A DNA stretch of 64,000 nucleotides, from NCBI GenBank assembly GCA_009694745.1, contig SHUF01000006.1, forward strand, positions 33,536-97,535, given 5' to 3'. The DNA is from Acidobacteriota bacterium. Its GTDB lineage: Bacteria > Acidobacteriota > Vicinamibacteria > Vicinamibacterales > SCN-69-37. The translations under genes and the position numbers were made by a program. Under the pieces are notes generated by a model. The model did no database searches. It had not been told where the DNA came from and worked only from the letters and a program-made list of their open reading frames with translations. This document shows, piece after piece, positions 1 through 10,690 of the stretch (positions are counted from its first letter, which is position 1; each line of letters opens with the position of its first letter).

Positions 1-2
1 AT

Positions 3-677
3 GTTGACCTGAGCGACCTCGGGCGACAGGAAGCTCACGCAGCGGGAGAACTGCTGCGTGCCGCTGGCGACACCTTCGACATCGCCTACACGTCCGTCCT
101 TAAACGCGCCATTCGCACGTGCTGGATCGTGCTCGGCGAACTGGATCAGCTGTGGATTCCGGTGGAACGCAGTTGGCGGCTCAACGAGCGCCACTATGGC
201 GGACTGCAGGGACTGAACAAGGCCGAGACCGCGGCGAAACACGGCAACGCGCAAACGCACCTGTGGCGGCGCAGCTACGACATCCCGCCGCCTCCACTGG
301 CGCACGACGACCCACGCCATCCGTCACACGACCCGCGGTACGCCACACTGGCGCCGGACGACTGCCCCGCCACCGAATCACTGAAAGACACCGTGGCGCG
401 GTTCCTGCCCTTCTGGAACAACACCATCGCACCCGCGATTCATCAGGGCCGCCGCGTGCTCATTGTGGCGCACGGCAACAGCCTGCGCGCGCTGGTGAAA
501 CACCTCGATGGCATTTCAGACACCGCCATCGCGGACCTCAATATCCCGACCGGCATCCCGCTCGTCTATGAGCTGGACGACAACCTGGCACCTATCCGGC
601 ACTACTACCTTGGGGACGAAGCGGCCGCTGCAAAGGCGGCCGAGGCCGTGGCGCACCAGAGCCGCGCCGGCGCCTGA
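3..677 (+). CDS. gpmA: 2,3-bisphosphoglycerate-dependent phosphoglycerate mutase, 5' end missing
   Basis: Interconverts 3- and 2-phosphoglycerate in glycolysis and gluconeogenesis; cytosolic. The frame is open from the window edge, so the N-terminus with the first catalytic histidine (RHG motif) lies outside. Visible family signatures are [11 protein letters not shown], then [19 protein letters not shown] with the catalytic-site Glu, [12 protein letters not shown], and near the C-terminus the second catalytic His in [16 protein letters not shown], followed by [12 protein letters not shown]. Spacing between these motifs matches the dPGM family throughout. The next gene converges on it from the other strand, 3 bases after its stop. 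Identification is very secure; only the start is unseen. Confidence 0.96.
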   Translation, partial: VDLSDLGRQEAHAAGELLRAAGDTFDIAYTSVLKRAIRTCWIVLGELDQLWIPVERSWRLNERHYGGLQGLNKAETAAKHGNAQTHLWRRSYDIPPPPLAHDDPRHPSHDPRYATLAPDDCPATESLKDTVARFLPFWNNTIAPAIHQGRRVLIVAHGNSLRALVKHLDGISDTAIADLNIPTGIPLVYELDDNLAPIRHYYLGDEAAAAKAAEAVAHQSRAGA

Positions 678-680
678 ACG

Positions 681-986
681 CTACTCCACTTCTTTTTCGG
701 TGGGCTCGTCGGCCGAGATCCTCAGCGACTTGAGGAACCGCCGGTCGTTGGATGTGATTTCGATGGGCGGCCGCGCCGGAGGCAGGGCCTTCATGCCACG
801 CGCCGCCTGCGATGCATCCGCGGGTGTTCGGCTCGCAAACCCGATGGCGGCTTCAAGCGTCACCTTCAGGTCGTATCCGGCCTCGCGCGCTTTCTCAAGA
901 CACGCCTCCACTCGCGCGTCGTCGGCGACCGCAGCCGAAATGGCTTCGACCATGTCTCGCGCAAGTTGGTTCACTACCGGATCCAT
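681..986 (-). CDS. Small conserved-looking hypothetical protein
   Basis: 101 residues, mostly alpha-helical in character (VVNQLARDMVEAISAAV, then a stretch resembling a helical repeat), with a charged C-terminus ending DEPTEKEVE. I do not recognise a family. The ATG at 986 is preferred over an upstream GTG at 1070 because a GGGAGG ribosome site lies just before it and because the longer form would run into the divergent mutase gene. No signal peptide or membrane segment. It is divergent from the methylmalonyl-CoA mutase; a functional link is only possible, not shown. Confidence 0.6.
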   Translation of the reverse strand: MDPVVNQLARDMVEAISAAVADDARVEACLEKAREAGYDLKVTLEAAIGFASRTPADASQAARGMKALPPARPPIEITSNDRRFLKSLRISADEPTEKEVE

Positions 987-1058
987 AAGGCCTCCCCTGC
1001 CGCCAGAGCGGGAAAACTGGGGGGATTGTACCAAAACGGCAGCATCGTGTGGGACTGC

Positions 1059-1064
1059 TAGAAT
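1059..1064 (+). promoter_or_regulatory. Extended -10 element, leaderless start of the mutase gene
   Basis: TGCTAGAAT gives TGn plus TAGAAT (5 of 6 to TATAAT). The hexamer ends 8 nt before the ATG at 1073, and no Shine-Dalgarno sequence is present. Transcription would begin at or within a base or two of the start codon. The same arrangement recurs at ino1, the GNAT gene, pcnB and the CPBP gene. No good -35 hexamer is visible. Confidence 0.5.
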
Positions 1065-1072
1065 CACCACGA

Positions 1073-2575
1073 ATGTCTGAAGCCGAATTTCCCGGTGGGT
1101 TTCCGTTCACACGCGGGATTCAACCCACCATGTACCGGGGTCGGTTGTGGACGATGCGGCAGTATGCCGGGTTTGGGACGGCCGCCGAGTCCAATGCGCG
1201 GTACCGCTACTTGCTGGCAAACGGCGTCAGCGGCCTGAGTGTCGCGTTCGACCTACCGACACAGATGGGGTACGACTCCGATCATCCGATGGCAGCCGGC
1301 GAGGTCGGCCGCGTCGGTGTGGCGATCGATTCGCTGGACGACATGGCCACGCTGTTCGACGGCATCCCGCTGGGCGACGTGTCCACCTCGATGACAATCA
1401 ATGCGACGGCCATCATCCTGCTGGCGCTGTATGTGGCGGTGGCGCGCCGGCAGGGCGTGCCGCTGGCGCGGCTGGCGGGCACGATTCAAAACGATGTGCT
1501 GAAGGAATACATTGCGCGCGGCACCTACATCTATCCGCCGCGCCATTCCCTGCGGATCGTGACCGACATCTTCGCGTGGTGCGAACGCGACCTGCCCAAC
1601 TGGAACACAATTTCGATCAGCGGGTATCACATTCGCGAAGCGGGATCGACGGCGGTGCAGGAGGTGGCGTTTACGCTGGCCAACGGCATCGCGTATGTGG
1701 AGTCGGCGTTGGCGGCCGGCCTTGACGTCAACCAGTTTGGCCAGCGGCTGTCTTTCTTTTTCGCCGCGCACAACGACTTCATCGAGGAGGTCGCGAAGTT
1801 TCGCGCCGCGCGCCGGCTGTGGGCCCACATCATGCGCGACCGGTTTGGCGCCACGAACCCGCGGGCCCAGCAGCTCCGGTTCCACACGCAGACGGGCGGA
1901 TCCACGCTCACGGCTCAGCAACCCGACAACAACATCGTTCGGGTGGCGCTGCAGGCGATGGCGGCCATCTTGGGCGGCACACAGTCGCTGCACTGCAACG
2001 GCCGCGACGAAGCACTCGCCCTTCCCACTGAGGATGCGGCCCGCCTGGCGCTGCGCACGCAGCAGATCATCGCGGAAGAAACGGGCGTGGCAAACACCGT
2101 GGACCCTGTGGGTGGGTCCTGGGCGATCGAGGAACGCACCGACGCCATTGCCGGCGAGGCGCGGGCACTCATCGCGCGCATTGACGACGCGGGAGGCACC
2201 ATTGCGGCCATCGAGGCCGGACAGATTCAGCGCCAGGTGCAGGATGCGGCGTATGCGGCGCAACTGCGGGTGGATCGGCGCGAGACCATCGTGGTGGGCG
2301 TGAATCAGTTCAACACCGGCGAACAGTCGCCGATCGAAGTCATGCAGCTCGACCCTGACGGCGAGGCGCGACAGGGGGCGGCCGTGGCGGCGGTGCGGGC
2401 GCGCCGTGACCGGCAGGCCTGCACTCAGGCGCTTGAAGCACTCGCTGGCGCGGCCAGAGGAACGATGAACCTCGTGCCGCCGGTGCTGGCGGCTGTGGAG
2501 GCCCACGCGACCCTAGGCGAAATCTCGGATACGCTTCGCGGCGTCTTTGGCGAACACAGTGAACTCTACGTCTGA
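1073..2575 (+). CDS. Methylmalonyl-CoA mutase, large (catalytic) subunit without B12-binding domain
   Basis: Isomerises (R)-methylmalonyl-CoA to succinyl-CoA using adenosylcobalamin. 500 residues cover the TIM-barrel substrate domain only: [14 protein letters not shown] near residue 20 (substrate Tyr region), [50 protein letters not shown] with the catalytic His, [17 protein letters not shown] and [11 protein letters not shown]. The C-terminal cobalamin-binding domain of single-chain mutases is absent, so a separate small B12 subunit, not in this window, must exist (the two-subunit arrangement). The ATG at 1073 is preferred to a GTG at 1049 because of the -10 element just upstream. The propionyl-CoA carboxylase genes at 48.6-52.2 kb would supply its substrate after epimerisation. 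Confidence 0.93.
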   Translation: MSEAEFPGGFPFTRGIQPTMYRGRLWTMRQYAGFGTAAESNARYRYLLANGVSGLSVAFDLPTQMGYDSDHPMAAGEVGRVGVAIDSLDDMATLFDGIPLGDVSTSMTINATAIILLALYVAVARRQGVPLARLAGTIQNDVLKEYIARGTYIYPPRHSLRIVTDIFAWCERDLPNWNTISISGYHIREAGSTAVQEVAFTLANGIAYVESALAAGLDVNQFGQRLSFFFAAHNDFIEEVAKFRAARRLWAHIMRDRFGATNPRAQQLRFHTQTGGSTLTAQQPDNNIVRVALQAMAAILGGTQSLHCNGRDEALALPTEDAARLALRTQQIIAEETGVANTVDPVGGSWAIEERTDAIAGEARALIARIDDAGGTIAAIEAGQIQRQVQDAAYAAQLRVDRRETIVVGVNQFNTGEQSPIEVMQLDPDGEARQGAAVAAVRARRDRQACTQALEALAGAARGTMNLVPPVLAAVEAHATLGEISDTLRGVFGEHSELYV

Positions 2576-3569
2576 CGCCCCGCTCCTGCGCGTCGATCGA
2601 CTGCGCACGGTCTTCACCCTGCCGGACGGGCGGGACGTGGCCGCCGCCGATGATGTGTCACTGGTCGTGAGCGCCGGTGAGACACTCGGCCTAGTCGGCG
2701 AGTCGGGCAGCGGCAAGTCGGTGACGGCCTTGTCGATCCTTCGCCTGGTCATGCCCCCGGGACGTATCACGCAGGGCGAGATCATCTTCGACGGACGAGA
2801 TCTGCTGACCCTTGACGAGAGTGAACTGCGGGCCATACGCGGCCGCCGGATCGGGTTCGTGTTTCAGGAACCGATGGTGGCCCTCAACCCGGTCTATACA
2901 ATCGGCCAGCAGATTGCCGAGACGTTGACCGTGCATGGCCTTGCCCATGGCCGAGCCGCGCGCGCCCGTGCGATCGAATGGCTTCGAGCAGCGTGCGTCC
3001 CGGATCCCGAGCGGCGAGCCGGCGAATATCCCCACCAACTCAGCGGCGGTCTCCGCCAGCGCGCCATGATCGCGCTGGCGTTGTGCGCGGAGCCTTCGTT
3101 GGTCATTACCGATGAACCAACCACGGCGCTGGACGTCACCGTCCAGGCCGAGATCCTCGACCTCCTCCGAGAGCTGCGCGCCTCTCTTGGCCTGGCGTTG
3201 CTCCTGATCACGCACGACCTTGGCGTGGTGGCCGAAATGGCCGACCGCGTGGCCGTCATGTACGGCGGGCGTATCGTGGAAGAAGGCCCGGTTGCCGATG
3301 TGTTCAAGACGCCCGCGCATCCGTACACGCGGGGCCTGCTGGCGTGCCTGCCTGGCTCGGCCGATGGCCGGCGCCTCACCGCGATTGCCGGCACGGTGCC
3401 GTCGCTCGGACAATTCCCGCCGGGCTGCGCGTTTGCGCCGCGTTGCGTCGATCGCCTTCCGGTGTGCGACACCATTCCGCCTGGTGTGACCGCGCCGATT
3501 GGCGTTGAGAGCGCCGGCCGCTCGGTGCGCTGCTATCTGCACCAGCCTGCTGCAGGAGGCCGGGGATGA
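2547..3569 (+). CDS. dppD: Peptide/nickel-type ABC transporter ATP-binding protein, DppD/OppD family
   Basis: ATPase subunit that energises uptake of oligopeptides or similar solutes; peripheral on the inner membrane. 340 residues: Walker A GESGSGKS near residue 50, Q-loop [10 protein letters not shown], signature [12 protein letters not shown], Walker [16 protein letters not shown], switch His in [15 protein letters not shown], then the oligopeptide C-terminal extension with the cysteine motif [14 protein letters not shown]. The start is uncertain: TTG at 2547 overlaps the mutase stop and GTG at 2559 is an alternative; neither has a clear ribosome site, consistent with translational coupling. 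Its stop overlaps the dppF start (ATGA). No permease or binding-protein genes are adjacent. Confidence 0.9.
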   Translation: MANTVNSTSDAPLLRVDRLRTVFTLPDGRDVAAADDVSLVVSAGETLGLVGESGSGKSVTALSILRLVMPPGRITQGEIIFDGRDLLTLDESELRAIRGRRIGFVFQEPMVALNPVYTIGQQIAETLTVHGLAHGRAARARAIEWLRAACVPDPERRAGEYPHQLSGGLRQRAMIALALCAEPSLVITDEPTTALDVTVQAEILDLLRELRASLGLALLLITHDLGVVAEMADRVAVMYGGRIVEEGPVADVFKTPAHPYTRGLLACLPGSADGRRLTAIAGTVPSLGQFPPGCAFAPRCVDRLPVCDTIPPGVTAPIGVESAGRSVRCYLHQPAAGGRG

Positions 3570-4441
3570 CGCCGCTCCTGCAGGTCTCGCATCTGGTGAA
3601 GGAGTTCCGCCGCGGCGGATGGCTGCGCAGCGGCGGCACGGTGCGCGCCGTGGATGACATCAGTTTCGATGTGCGGCCCGGCGAAACATTCGGCCTGGTT
3701 GGTGAATCCGGCTGTGGAAAGACCACCACTGGCCGCTGCATCCTGCGGCTGATCGAACCGACATCGGGACAGGTCATCTTCAAGGGCACCGACCTTGCCG
3801 CGCTCAACGCAGGAGACCTGCGCCGCGCCCGCCGCGACCTGCAAATCGTCTTTCAGGATCCTTACTCGTCGCTCAATCCCCGCATGCGCGCCGGCGCCAT
3901 CGTCGAGGAGCCGCTCATCATCCATCGCATCGGCACGCGCGAGGAGCGCAAGGCCCGGGTGGCTGAGCTGTTCGGTCTCGTGGGCCTCGACCCTGCGCAG
4001 ATCTCGAAGTTCCCGCACGAATTCAGCGGCGGTCAGCGCCAGCGCATCGGACTGGCCCGCGCCCTGGCGCTCAATCCGTCGCTCATCATCGCGGACGAAC
4101 CGGTTTCGGCGCTGGACGTCTCGGTGCAGGCGCAGGTCGTCAACCTCCTGCAGGACCTACAGGCCCGACTCGGTCTGACCTACTTGTTCATTGCGCATGA
4201 CCTGCGCCTGGTGCGTCAGGTGTGCGATCGCGTGGCGGTGATGTATCGCGGCCGTATTGTGGAAAGTGCGCCCGCCAACGAGCTCTTCACCAACCCGGCA
4301 CACGCCTACACACAGACCCTTCTCTCAGCGGTGCCGCGTGTGGACCCGGCCGACCGCACGGAGAGGATTCCCTTCGCGCACGAGGCGTATCAGCCGATGG
4401 CGTTGCGCGAAGTGGCGCCGGACCACTTCGCGGCTATCTAA
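3566..4441 (+). CDS. dppF: Peptide-type ABC transporter ATP-binding protein, DppF/OppF family
   Basis: Second ATPase of the DppD/DppF pair. 291 residues: Walker [14 protein letters not shown]-loop [12 protein letters not shown], signature [15 protein letters not shown], Walker [32 protein letters not shown]. It starts with the ATGA overlap with dppD, so the two are surely co-translated. The C-terminus is short: it stops soon after TQTLLSAVP and lacks the cysteine-containing tail that dppD has and most OppF/DppF proteins carry. The 3' end overlaps the convergent ABC gene by 4 bases. The missing permeases must lie elsewhere if the pair is functional. Confidence 0.9.
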   Translation: MTPLLQVSHLVKEFRRGGWLRSGGTVRAVDDISFDVRPGETFGLVGESGCGKTTTGRCILRLIEPTSGQVIFKGTDLAALNAGDLRRARRDLQIVFQDPYSSLNPRMRAGAIVEEPLIIHRIGTREERKARVAELFGLVGLDPAQISKFPHEFSGGQRQRIGLARALALNPSLIIADEPVSALDVSVQAQVVNLLQDLQARLGLTYLFIAHDLRLVRQVCDRVAVMYRGRIVESAPANELFTNPAHAYTQTLLSAVPRVDPADRTERIPFAHEAYQPMALREVAPDHFAAI

Positions 4442-5124
4442 GCAACGCGGCGAACGTCTTTTTCGACCTGGCCGTCGCGGATGTGGATGGAGCGATGGGC
4501 GTGGGCGGCCACTTCTGGCTCGTGCGTGACGAGGATGATCGTATTGCCAGCTTCATGGAGGCGCTCGAACAAGTTCATGATTTCCACGCCGGTCTTTGAA
4601 TCCAGGTTCCCGGTGGGTTCGTCGGCGAGCACGATCGAGGGGTTGTTGACCAGCGCCCGGGCAATGGCCACACGCTGGCGCTGGCCGCCCGACAATTCGT
4701 TGGGCTTGTGGGTCTTCCGATCTCCCAGTTCCACCTTGTCGAGCGCCGTGCTGGCGCGCTCGTGGCGCACCTTCGCGCTGACCCCGGCGTAGATCAGGGG
4801 CAGCTCCACGTTGTGGAGCGCGGTGGCGCGGGGCAGCAGGTTGAACGTCTGGAAGACAAACCCGATTTCCTCATTCCGGATGCGCGCCAACTCGTCGTCG
4901 CTCATCTGGCCCGCCTGTTTGCCGTTGAGCGAGTAGGTGCCCTGCGACGGCGTGTCGAGGCAACCAATCAGGTTCATGAGTGTGGACTTGCCTGAACCGC
5001 TGGGCCCCATGATCGCCACGTATTCACCGCGTTCGATGGAGATCGAGACCCCCCGGAGCGCATGAATCTCTTCGGCGCCCATCACGTAGGTCTTCCACAG
5101 ATTGGTGGTTTCGATCAAAGCCAT
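4438..5124 (-). CDS. ABC transporter ATP-binding protein, LolD/MacB/FtsE-like
   Basis: 228 residues, the usual length for this group, with Walker [17 protein letters not shown]-loop [19 protein letters not shown], signature [15 protein letters not shown], Walker [17 protein letters not shown] and switch [12 protein letters not shown]. Such ATPases pair with FtsX/MacB-type permeases for lipoprotein release, macrolide or peptide export, or cell-division work. No permease gene is next to it, so the substrate cannot be assigned. It converges on dppF but belongs to a different ABC subfamily, so it is not part of that transporter. Confidence 0.88.
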   Translation of the reverse strand: MALIETTNLWKTYVMGAEEIHALRGVSISIERGEYVAIMGPSGSGKSTLMNLIGCLDTPSQGTYSLNGKQAGQMSDDELARIRNEEIGFVFQTFNLLPRATALHNVELPLIYAGVSAKVRHERASTALDKVELGDRKTHKPNELSGGQRQRVAIARALVNNPSIVLADEPTGNLDSKTGVEIMNLFERLHEAGNTIILVTHEPEVAAHAHRSIHIRDGQVEKDVRRVA

Positions 5125-5173
5125 GACTCAAGCCTATACGGGATTAGGGGGAGGGGCGTTCCTGCCCCCGTGT

Positions 5174-5337
5174 TAATGGCGAAATGCCACGAATGCCCGA
5201 ATATCTTGGCCCTCCAATGGTTGAATCTGCAGCTCCAAGGTCACTCTTTCATTGATCGCCTTGGACATTCCCAAATTGGCAAATTCGAGCAATGTAGACA
5301 TTTCGCCATTTCGGACATTTGTGGCATTTCGCCATTA
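5174..5337. repeat. Small inverted-repeat (MITE-like) element between acs and the ABC gene
   Basis: Two 22-base arms at 5174-5195 and 5316-5337 are inverted copies with one mismatch (core TAATGGCGAAATGCCAC). The inner side of the right arm, read on the minus strand, continues as about three degenerate ~26-base units that begin AATGGCGAAATG, so the arm is part of a short tandem array. The element is AT-richer than its surroundings and carries no convincing gene. It is the only content of the 240-base gap 5125-5364. A non-autonomous mobile element or repeated intergenic sequence is the likeliest reading. Confidence 0.55.
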
Positions 5338-5364
5338 CAAGCGCGAGCCAGCCAAGAGCCGGCG

Positions 5365-7344
5365 TCAGGACTCAAGCGCTTCATACTCGTCCTTGAGACG
5401 CCGGATGACGTTCGGATCCGCGAGCGTAGTGGTGTCTCCCAGCGCCTTGCCTTCGGCCACGTCCCGCAGCAGCCGCCGCATAATCTTTCCGGATCGGGTC
5501 TTGGGGAGGTCGGCCGCGAAGAGAATCTGGTCTGGGCGGGCGATGGCGCCGATCTTTCGAACCACGTGTTCCTTGAGTTCGTCACTCAGCCCGGCGGTGG
5601 CGATGATTCCCTCTTTCACCGTCACAAACGCGGCAATCGACTGGCCCTTGATTTCGTGAGGGCGCCCCACCACCGCGGCCTCCGCCACGGCAGGGTGGTC
5701 TACCAGCGCACTCTCCAGTTCGCTTGTGCCCAACCGATGCCCGGCCACGTTCAGCACGTCGTCCACGCGGCCCAGCAGCCAGTAATCACCCTGCTCATCC
5801 ACGTGGGCGCCGTCGCCCGTGAAATACACCCCGTCGTCCCAGCGAGTCCAGTACTGATCGACGAACCTGGCCGGGTCGCCGTAGATGCCGCGCAACATGC
5901 CGGGCCAGGGAGTGGTCAGCGCGAGGAGGCCGCCTCCCTTGGCGACGGCCACACCCCCGCCGGTGCGAATCTCCGCGACGATGCCGGGAAACGGCTTGGT
6001 CGCCGAGCCTGGTTTGAGCGATGTCAGGCCAGGCAGCGGTGCGATCATGATGTGACCGGTCTCGGTCTGCCACCAGGTATCCACCACAGGACAGCGACGC
6101 CGGCCGATGTGCTCGTGGTACCACATCCAGGCCTCGGGGTTGATGGGTTCGCCGACCGAACCCAGAAGGCGCAGGGACGAAAGATCGCGCTTCGCGGGCC
6201 ACTCGGTGCCCCACTTCATGAACGCGCGAATCGCGGTCGGCGCGGTGTAGAAGATGGTGACGCCGTAGCGCTCGACAATTTCCCAGAAGCGATCTTTCGA
6301 CGGCCAGTCGGGCGCGCCCTCATACATCACGACCGTGGCGCCGTTCTGCAACGGCCCATACACCACGTAACTGTGGCCGGTGACCCACCCGATGTCAGCG
6401 GTGCACCAAAACACATCGGTGTCCTTCAGGTCGAACACCCACTTGGTGGTGGCGTACGTGCCGACCAGATAGCCGCCCGTCGTGTGCACGATGCCCTTGG
6501 GCTTGCCGGTGGTGCCTGACGTGTAGAGGATGTAGAGCATGTCCTCCGAATCCATCGGTTCGGCAGGACAGTCTGCGGACGCATCCTGCATCAGGCGGTG
6601 GTACCAGTGATCGCGGCCTTCCTTGACGTGCACGGGGAACATCTCACCCGGCTGCCGCCGCACGAGCAGGACGTTCTGAATGGAAGGCGTGCCTGTGAGC
6701 GCCTCATCGGCGGTCTGTTTGAGGGGCACGATCTGTCCGCGGCGGTAGCCACCATCAGCGGTGATGAGTAACGAGGCCTGGGCGTCGTTGATCCGGTCGC
6801 GCAGCGCTTCGGCACTGAACCCGCCGAAGACCACCGAATGCACGGCGCCGATCCGAGCGCAGGCGAGCATCGCGATGGCGAGTTCGGGAATCAGCGGCAG
6901 GTAGATGGCGACGCGGTCGCCCTTCGTCACACCAAGCGACTTCAGGACGTTGGCGCACTGGCAGACCTGACGGTACAGGTCCCAGTATGTGAGTGTGCGG
7001 CGGTCGCCCGGCTCACCTTCCCAGATCAGTGCGGCGGTGTTGCGACGCGACGTCCGCACATGACGATCGAGGCAATTGACGCTCGCGTTGAGCTGGCCGC
7101 CGACAAACCACTTCGCGTGGGGCGGCTGCCAGTCGAGCACCTGGGTCCAGGGGCGCGACCATTCGAGTTCAGCGGCAAATGTCGCCCAGAAGGCTTCGGG
7201 GTCCGCTGCGGCACGTTCGTAGACGGAAGGATCGTTGGCGATCGCATACGCGCGCCAGTCCGCGGAAGGTTCGAACACGCGCTGCTCATTTAGTAGATTG
7301 AGCAGCGCGTCGACCTCAGGCCCGCGTGGTTCGGTCGGGCTCAC
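5365..7344 (-). CDS. acs: Acetyl-CoA synthetase (AMP-forming)
   Basis: Activates acetate to acetyl-CoA through acetyl-AMP; cytosolic. 659 residues, full family length. Signatures: [39 protein letters not shown], adenylation P-loop [71 protein letters not shown] and the regulatory acylation site near the C-terminus [11 protein letters not shown], whose Lys is a known acetylation target in the family. The start GTG overlaps the upstream membrane-protein stop (GTGA), placing it third in an ino1-membrane protein-acs operon. Confidence 0.97.
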   Translation of the reverse strand: MSPTEPRGPEVDALLNLLNEQRVFEPSADWRAYAIANDPSVYERAAADPEAFWATFAAELEWSRPWTQVLDWQPPHAKWFVGGQLNASVNCLDRHVRTSRRNTAALIWEGEPGDRRTLTYWDLYRQVCQCANVLKSLGVTKGDRVAIYLPLIPELAIAMLACARIGAVHSVVFGGFSAEALRDRINDAQASLLITADGGYRRGQIVPLKQTADEALTGTPSIQNVLLVRRQPGEMFPVHVKEGRDHWYHRLMQDASADCPAEPMDSEDMLYILYTSGTTGKPKGIVHTTGGYLVGTYATTKWVFDLKDTDVFWCTADIGWVTGHSYVVYGPLQNGATVVMYEGAPDWPSKDRFWEIVERYGVTIFYTAPTAIRAFMKWGTEWPAKRDLSSLRLLGSVGEPINPEAWMWYHEHIGRRRCPVVDTWWQTETGHIMIAPLPGLTSLKPGSATKPFPGIVAEIRTGGGVAVAKGGGLLALTTPWPGMLRGIYGDPARFVDQYWTRWDDGVYFTGDGAHVDEQGDYWLLGRVDDVLNVAGHRLGTSELESALVDHPAVAEAAVVGRPHEIKGQSIAAFVTVKEGIIATAGLSDELKEHVVRKIGAIARPDQILFAADLPKTRSGKIMRRLLRDVAEGKALGDTTTLADPNVIRRLKDEYEALES

Positions 7345-7823
7345 GCGGTCGGCCCGACCATCCCGTCCGGGGTGGCCTTCTTGCGGAAGAACGCGGTTCC
7401 CAGCAGAGCGCCAAGCATGCCGAACACGGCATACAGCGGCACCGTGATGGCCACCATGACCAGCGCAAGCGACGGTCCGATCGCGAACCCGCGGATCATC
7501 TCCATCGTCTCGGGCGGCATGTTGGGGATGTTTGAGAGCGCCTGCTCAATGGCGTCCTGCTGCACGCCACCGGTGAGACGGAGCGTCAGAACGCTCGCCA
7601 GGCTGGAGATGAGGCCGCCAACCGCGCCGGCAATGAGGCCGCTTAATGCCGCAGACGACGTTTCGATTGGCTTGGGAGTGGCCTGCTGCTCCAGATAGAC
7701 CGTGAGCATGCCGCCGGTGATCACCCACAGACAGCAGCAGGCGTTGGCGAACCCGATGATGGGAAGCGCCGACAACACACCGATGAAGAGTCCGCCGAGC
7801 AGTGCGGGTTGGAAACGGGCCAT
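7341..7823 (-). CDS. Small multi-pass membrane protein of unknown function
   Basis: 160 residues with about four hydrophobic segments ([19 protein letters not shown], the cysteine cluster [34 protein letters not shown], and a C-terminal IAGxx-type helix region ending in [13 protein letters not shown]). The middle hydrophilic loop contains [18 protein letters not shown] ribosome site precedes the ATG at 7823. It sits between ino1 (23-base gap) and acs (4-base overlap), so it is co-transcribed with both. I do not recognise a characterised family; no enzymatic motif is visible. Confidence 0.75.
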   Translation of the reverse strand: MARFQPALLGGLFIGVLSALPIIGFANACCCLWVITGGMLTVYLEQQATPKPIETSSAALSGLIAGAVGGLISSLASVLTLRLTGGVQQDAIEQALSNIPNMPPETMEMIRGFAIGPSLALVMVAITVPLYAVFGMLGALLGTAFFRKKATPDGMVGPTA

Positions 7824-7846
7824 GGGCGTCCTTCTGTTGGTGTGAA

Positions 7847-9160
<1,314 letters not shown>

Positions 9161-9168
9161 GGCAGAGA

Positions 9169-9174
9169 ACTATA
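9169..9174 (-). promoter_or_regulatory. Extended -10 element, leaderless start of ino1
   Basis: Read on the minus strand the sequence is TGATATAGT: TGn plus TATAGT (5 of 6 to TATAAT). Exactly 8 nt separate it from the GTG start of ino1 at 9160, and there is no Shine-Dalgarno site. The -35 region has no clear hexamer. Confidence 0.5.
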
Positions 9175-9206
9175 TCATCTGGGGTAGGAACGGCCCGGGA
9201 GGACAC

Positions 9207-9782
9207 GTGTTTACGGAACTAGGGATCCTGAAGCTGATCAAGCGAACGCGAGACCGGCCATTTGCACCGGCCGTGGCCATGCTCGGGGTGAAGGGCGGCG
9301 ACCGGGTGTTGTTCTGCGGCGCCGGCATGCCGGACCTTGCCGGAGCCGTGGGCGTCATCACCAGCCTGAACGGACAAACCACGGTGGTCGATCGGCGCGC
9401 GGGGGCCGACGCGAAGGTGGCGGCTGCCGCGGCCGCGGCCGGGGGCCTCGTGGACTTCGAAGACGCCCCGCTGACACTGCTGCCTTTTGATACGGGCCAC
9501 TGGGACGTTGCAGTCATCACGCAGGGCCTGCGTGCACTCGATGGTCAGGCTGCCCAGGTGCTGAGCGAGGCCATTCGCGTGGTCAGGCCGAGTGGCCGCA
9601 TTGTGGTGCTGGACCATGTGAGCCGCCCGGGACTGTTCGGTCTCGTCCGCAATGCTGATACTTCTGCCGAGCCGGCCGATAAGGTTGTCGCGGTGCTTGG
9701 CGCCGCCGGGCTGCGAGCCGCGCGACTGCTCGCCGAAGTCGAGGGCGTGCGTTACTTCGAGGCGGTGAAGGGCATGGGCTAA
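9207..9782 (+). CDS. SAM-dependent methyltransferase-like protein
   Basis: 191 residues with a class I methyltransferase layout: motif I region DRVLFCGAGMPDLAG near residue 32, an acidic end of strand 2 in TTVVDRRAG, WDVAVITQGLRAL as motif IV, and a post-IV EAIRVVRPSGRIVVLDHV typical of ubiquinone/menaquinone-type methyltransferases. The glycine-rich loop is atypical (CGAGMPDLAG rather than DxGxGxG), so SAM binding is plausible but not certain. The GTG at 9207 is chosen because a GGGAGG site sits just upstream at 9197. Longer in-frame extensions only overlap the divergent ino1 gene. The 3' end overlaps the convergent SDR gene by 4 bases. Confidence 0.75.
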   Translation: MFTELGILKLIKRTRDRPFAPAVAMLGVKGGDRVLFCGAGMPDLAGAVGVITSLNGQTTVVDRRAGADAKVAAAAAAAGGLVDFEDAPLTLLPFDTGHWDVAVITQGLRALDGQAAQVLSEAIRVVRPSGRIVVLDHVSRPGLFGLVRNADTSAEPADKVVAVLGAAGLRAARLLAEVEGVRYFEAVKGMG

Positions 9783-10537
9783 CGCAGACAGGTCAGGTGC
9801 CTGCCGCCGTCAATTGCGATCGTCTCACCCGTGATCCAGCCCGACGCGGGCGACACGAGGAATGCGATCAGTTCGGCCACCTCTTCGGGAGTGCCGGGGC
9901 GGCCCAGCGGATGAGTAGCCTTCGAATGCTCGAGGAACGCGGCATAACGCGCCTCATCCATCCCGCTGCGACGATGGAGGTTTGTGACCACGACGCCGGG
10001 ATTCACGGCGTTCACCCGCACGCCGTGCGGCGCGAGATCGAGGGCGGCACATCGCGTGAGCTGATCGACGGCAGCTTTGCTGACGCAATATGCCAGCACA
10101 CCGGGGAACGATCGCGTCCCGGCCACACTTGAAACGTTCACCACCGAACCCTTGCGCGCCATCAGCGCCGGCGTGGCTTCGCGAATGAGCCGGAACGACG
10201 CGCGCAGGTTGACATCCATCATCGCGTCGAACGCGTCGTCTGCCGTGTCGGCGACCCTACCTGACGCGATGATGCCCGCCCCGTTCACGAGCGCGTCCAC
10301 GCCGCCCCACTTTGTCGTCGCGTGTTCGACGATCTGGCGCGGCGCGTCGGCGTCAGTTACGTCGGCGACCACCGCCTCGGCCTCACCGCCATCGGCGACC
10401 ACGAGGTCACAGACCGCCAGCAAGGCCTCCGCGTTTCGCCCCACTGCCAGCACTGCCATTCCCTCTGTCGCCAGCCTCAGGCACGTAGCCCGCCCGATAC
10501 CAGAAGAAGCCCCGGTCACAATCGCCGCACGAGTCAT
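9779..10537 (-). CDS. Short-chain dehydrogenase/reductase (SDR), classical type
   Basis: NAD(P)-dependent oxidoreductase of unknown substrate, 252 residues. Cofactor motif TGASSGIGRAT near residue 9, NGAG-type motif LVNGAGIIASG, catalytic Ser in VNVSSVAGTRSFPG and catalytic YxxxK in YCVSKAAVDQLTRCAALDLAPHGVRVNAVNPGVV; C-terminal GEEVAELIAFLVSP-like segment and WITGETIAIDGG are typical of FabG-like enzymes. Its promoter region contains the long hairpin at 10559-10636. Convergent with the methyltransferase gene. Confidence 0.9.
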   Translation of the reverse strand: MTRAAIVTGASSGIGRATCLRLATEGMAVLAVGRNAEALLAVCDLVVADGGEAEAVVADVTDADAPRQIVEHATTKWGGVDALVNGAGIIASGRVADTADDAFDAMMDVNLRASFRLIREATPALMARKGSVVNVSSVAGTRSFPGVLAYCVSKAAVDQLTRCAALDLAPHGVRVNAVNPGVVVTNLHRRSGMDEARYAAFLEHSKATHPLGRPGTPEEVAELIAFLVSPASGWITGETIAIDGGRHLTCLR

Positions 10538-10549
10538 TCGGGGAGTTTA

Positions 10550-10665
10550 AGGGGGACGGGCGCAAAGAAAACGACCTCTGAGGTAGTTTTTTCGTAGCCC
10601 CACAAAAACTACCTCAGAGGTCGTTTTCTTTGCGCCATTTCTGCGGAAATCACACCCGTCCCCCT
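10550..10665. repeat. Long perfect hairpin (33-bp stem) nested in an outer 11-bp inverted repeat
   Basis: Arms 10559-10591 and 10604-10636 are exact reverse complements (33 bases each) around a 12-base loop. An outer pair, AGGGGGACGGG at 10550-10560 and CCCGTCCCCCT at 10655-10665, encloses it, with an asymmetric 18-base insert on the right side (10637-10654). It sits between two divergent genes (SDR and TonB-family), so it is not positioned as a terminator for either. The nested palindromic build resembles REP/BIME-type repeats moved by Y1 transposases, but no transposase is present here. It would form a very stable structure in RNA or single-stranded DNA. Confidence 0.8.
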
Positions 10666-10690
10666 ATTTTCCCGCGTCTCCAGGCCCGAC

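Noticed and set aside
5062..6519. A 485-codon open frame on the plus strand
   Set aside because: Antisense to acs and runs through the intergenic repeat; composition is that of a shadow frame.
10559..10636. The long hairpin as a transcription terminator
   Set aside because: Both flanking genes start beside it and point away, so there is no transcript to end there; the T5/A5 bases are inside the stem near the loop.
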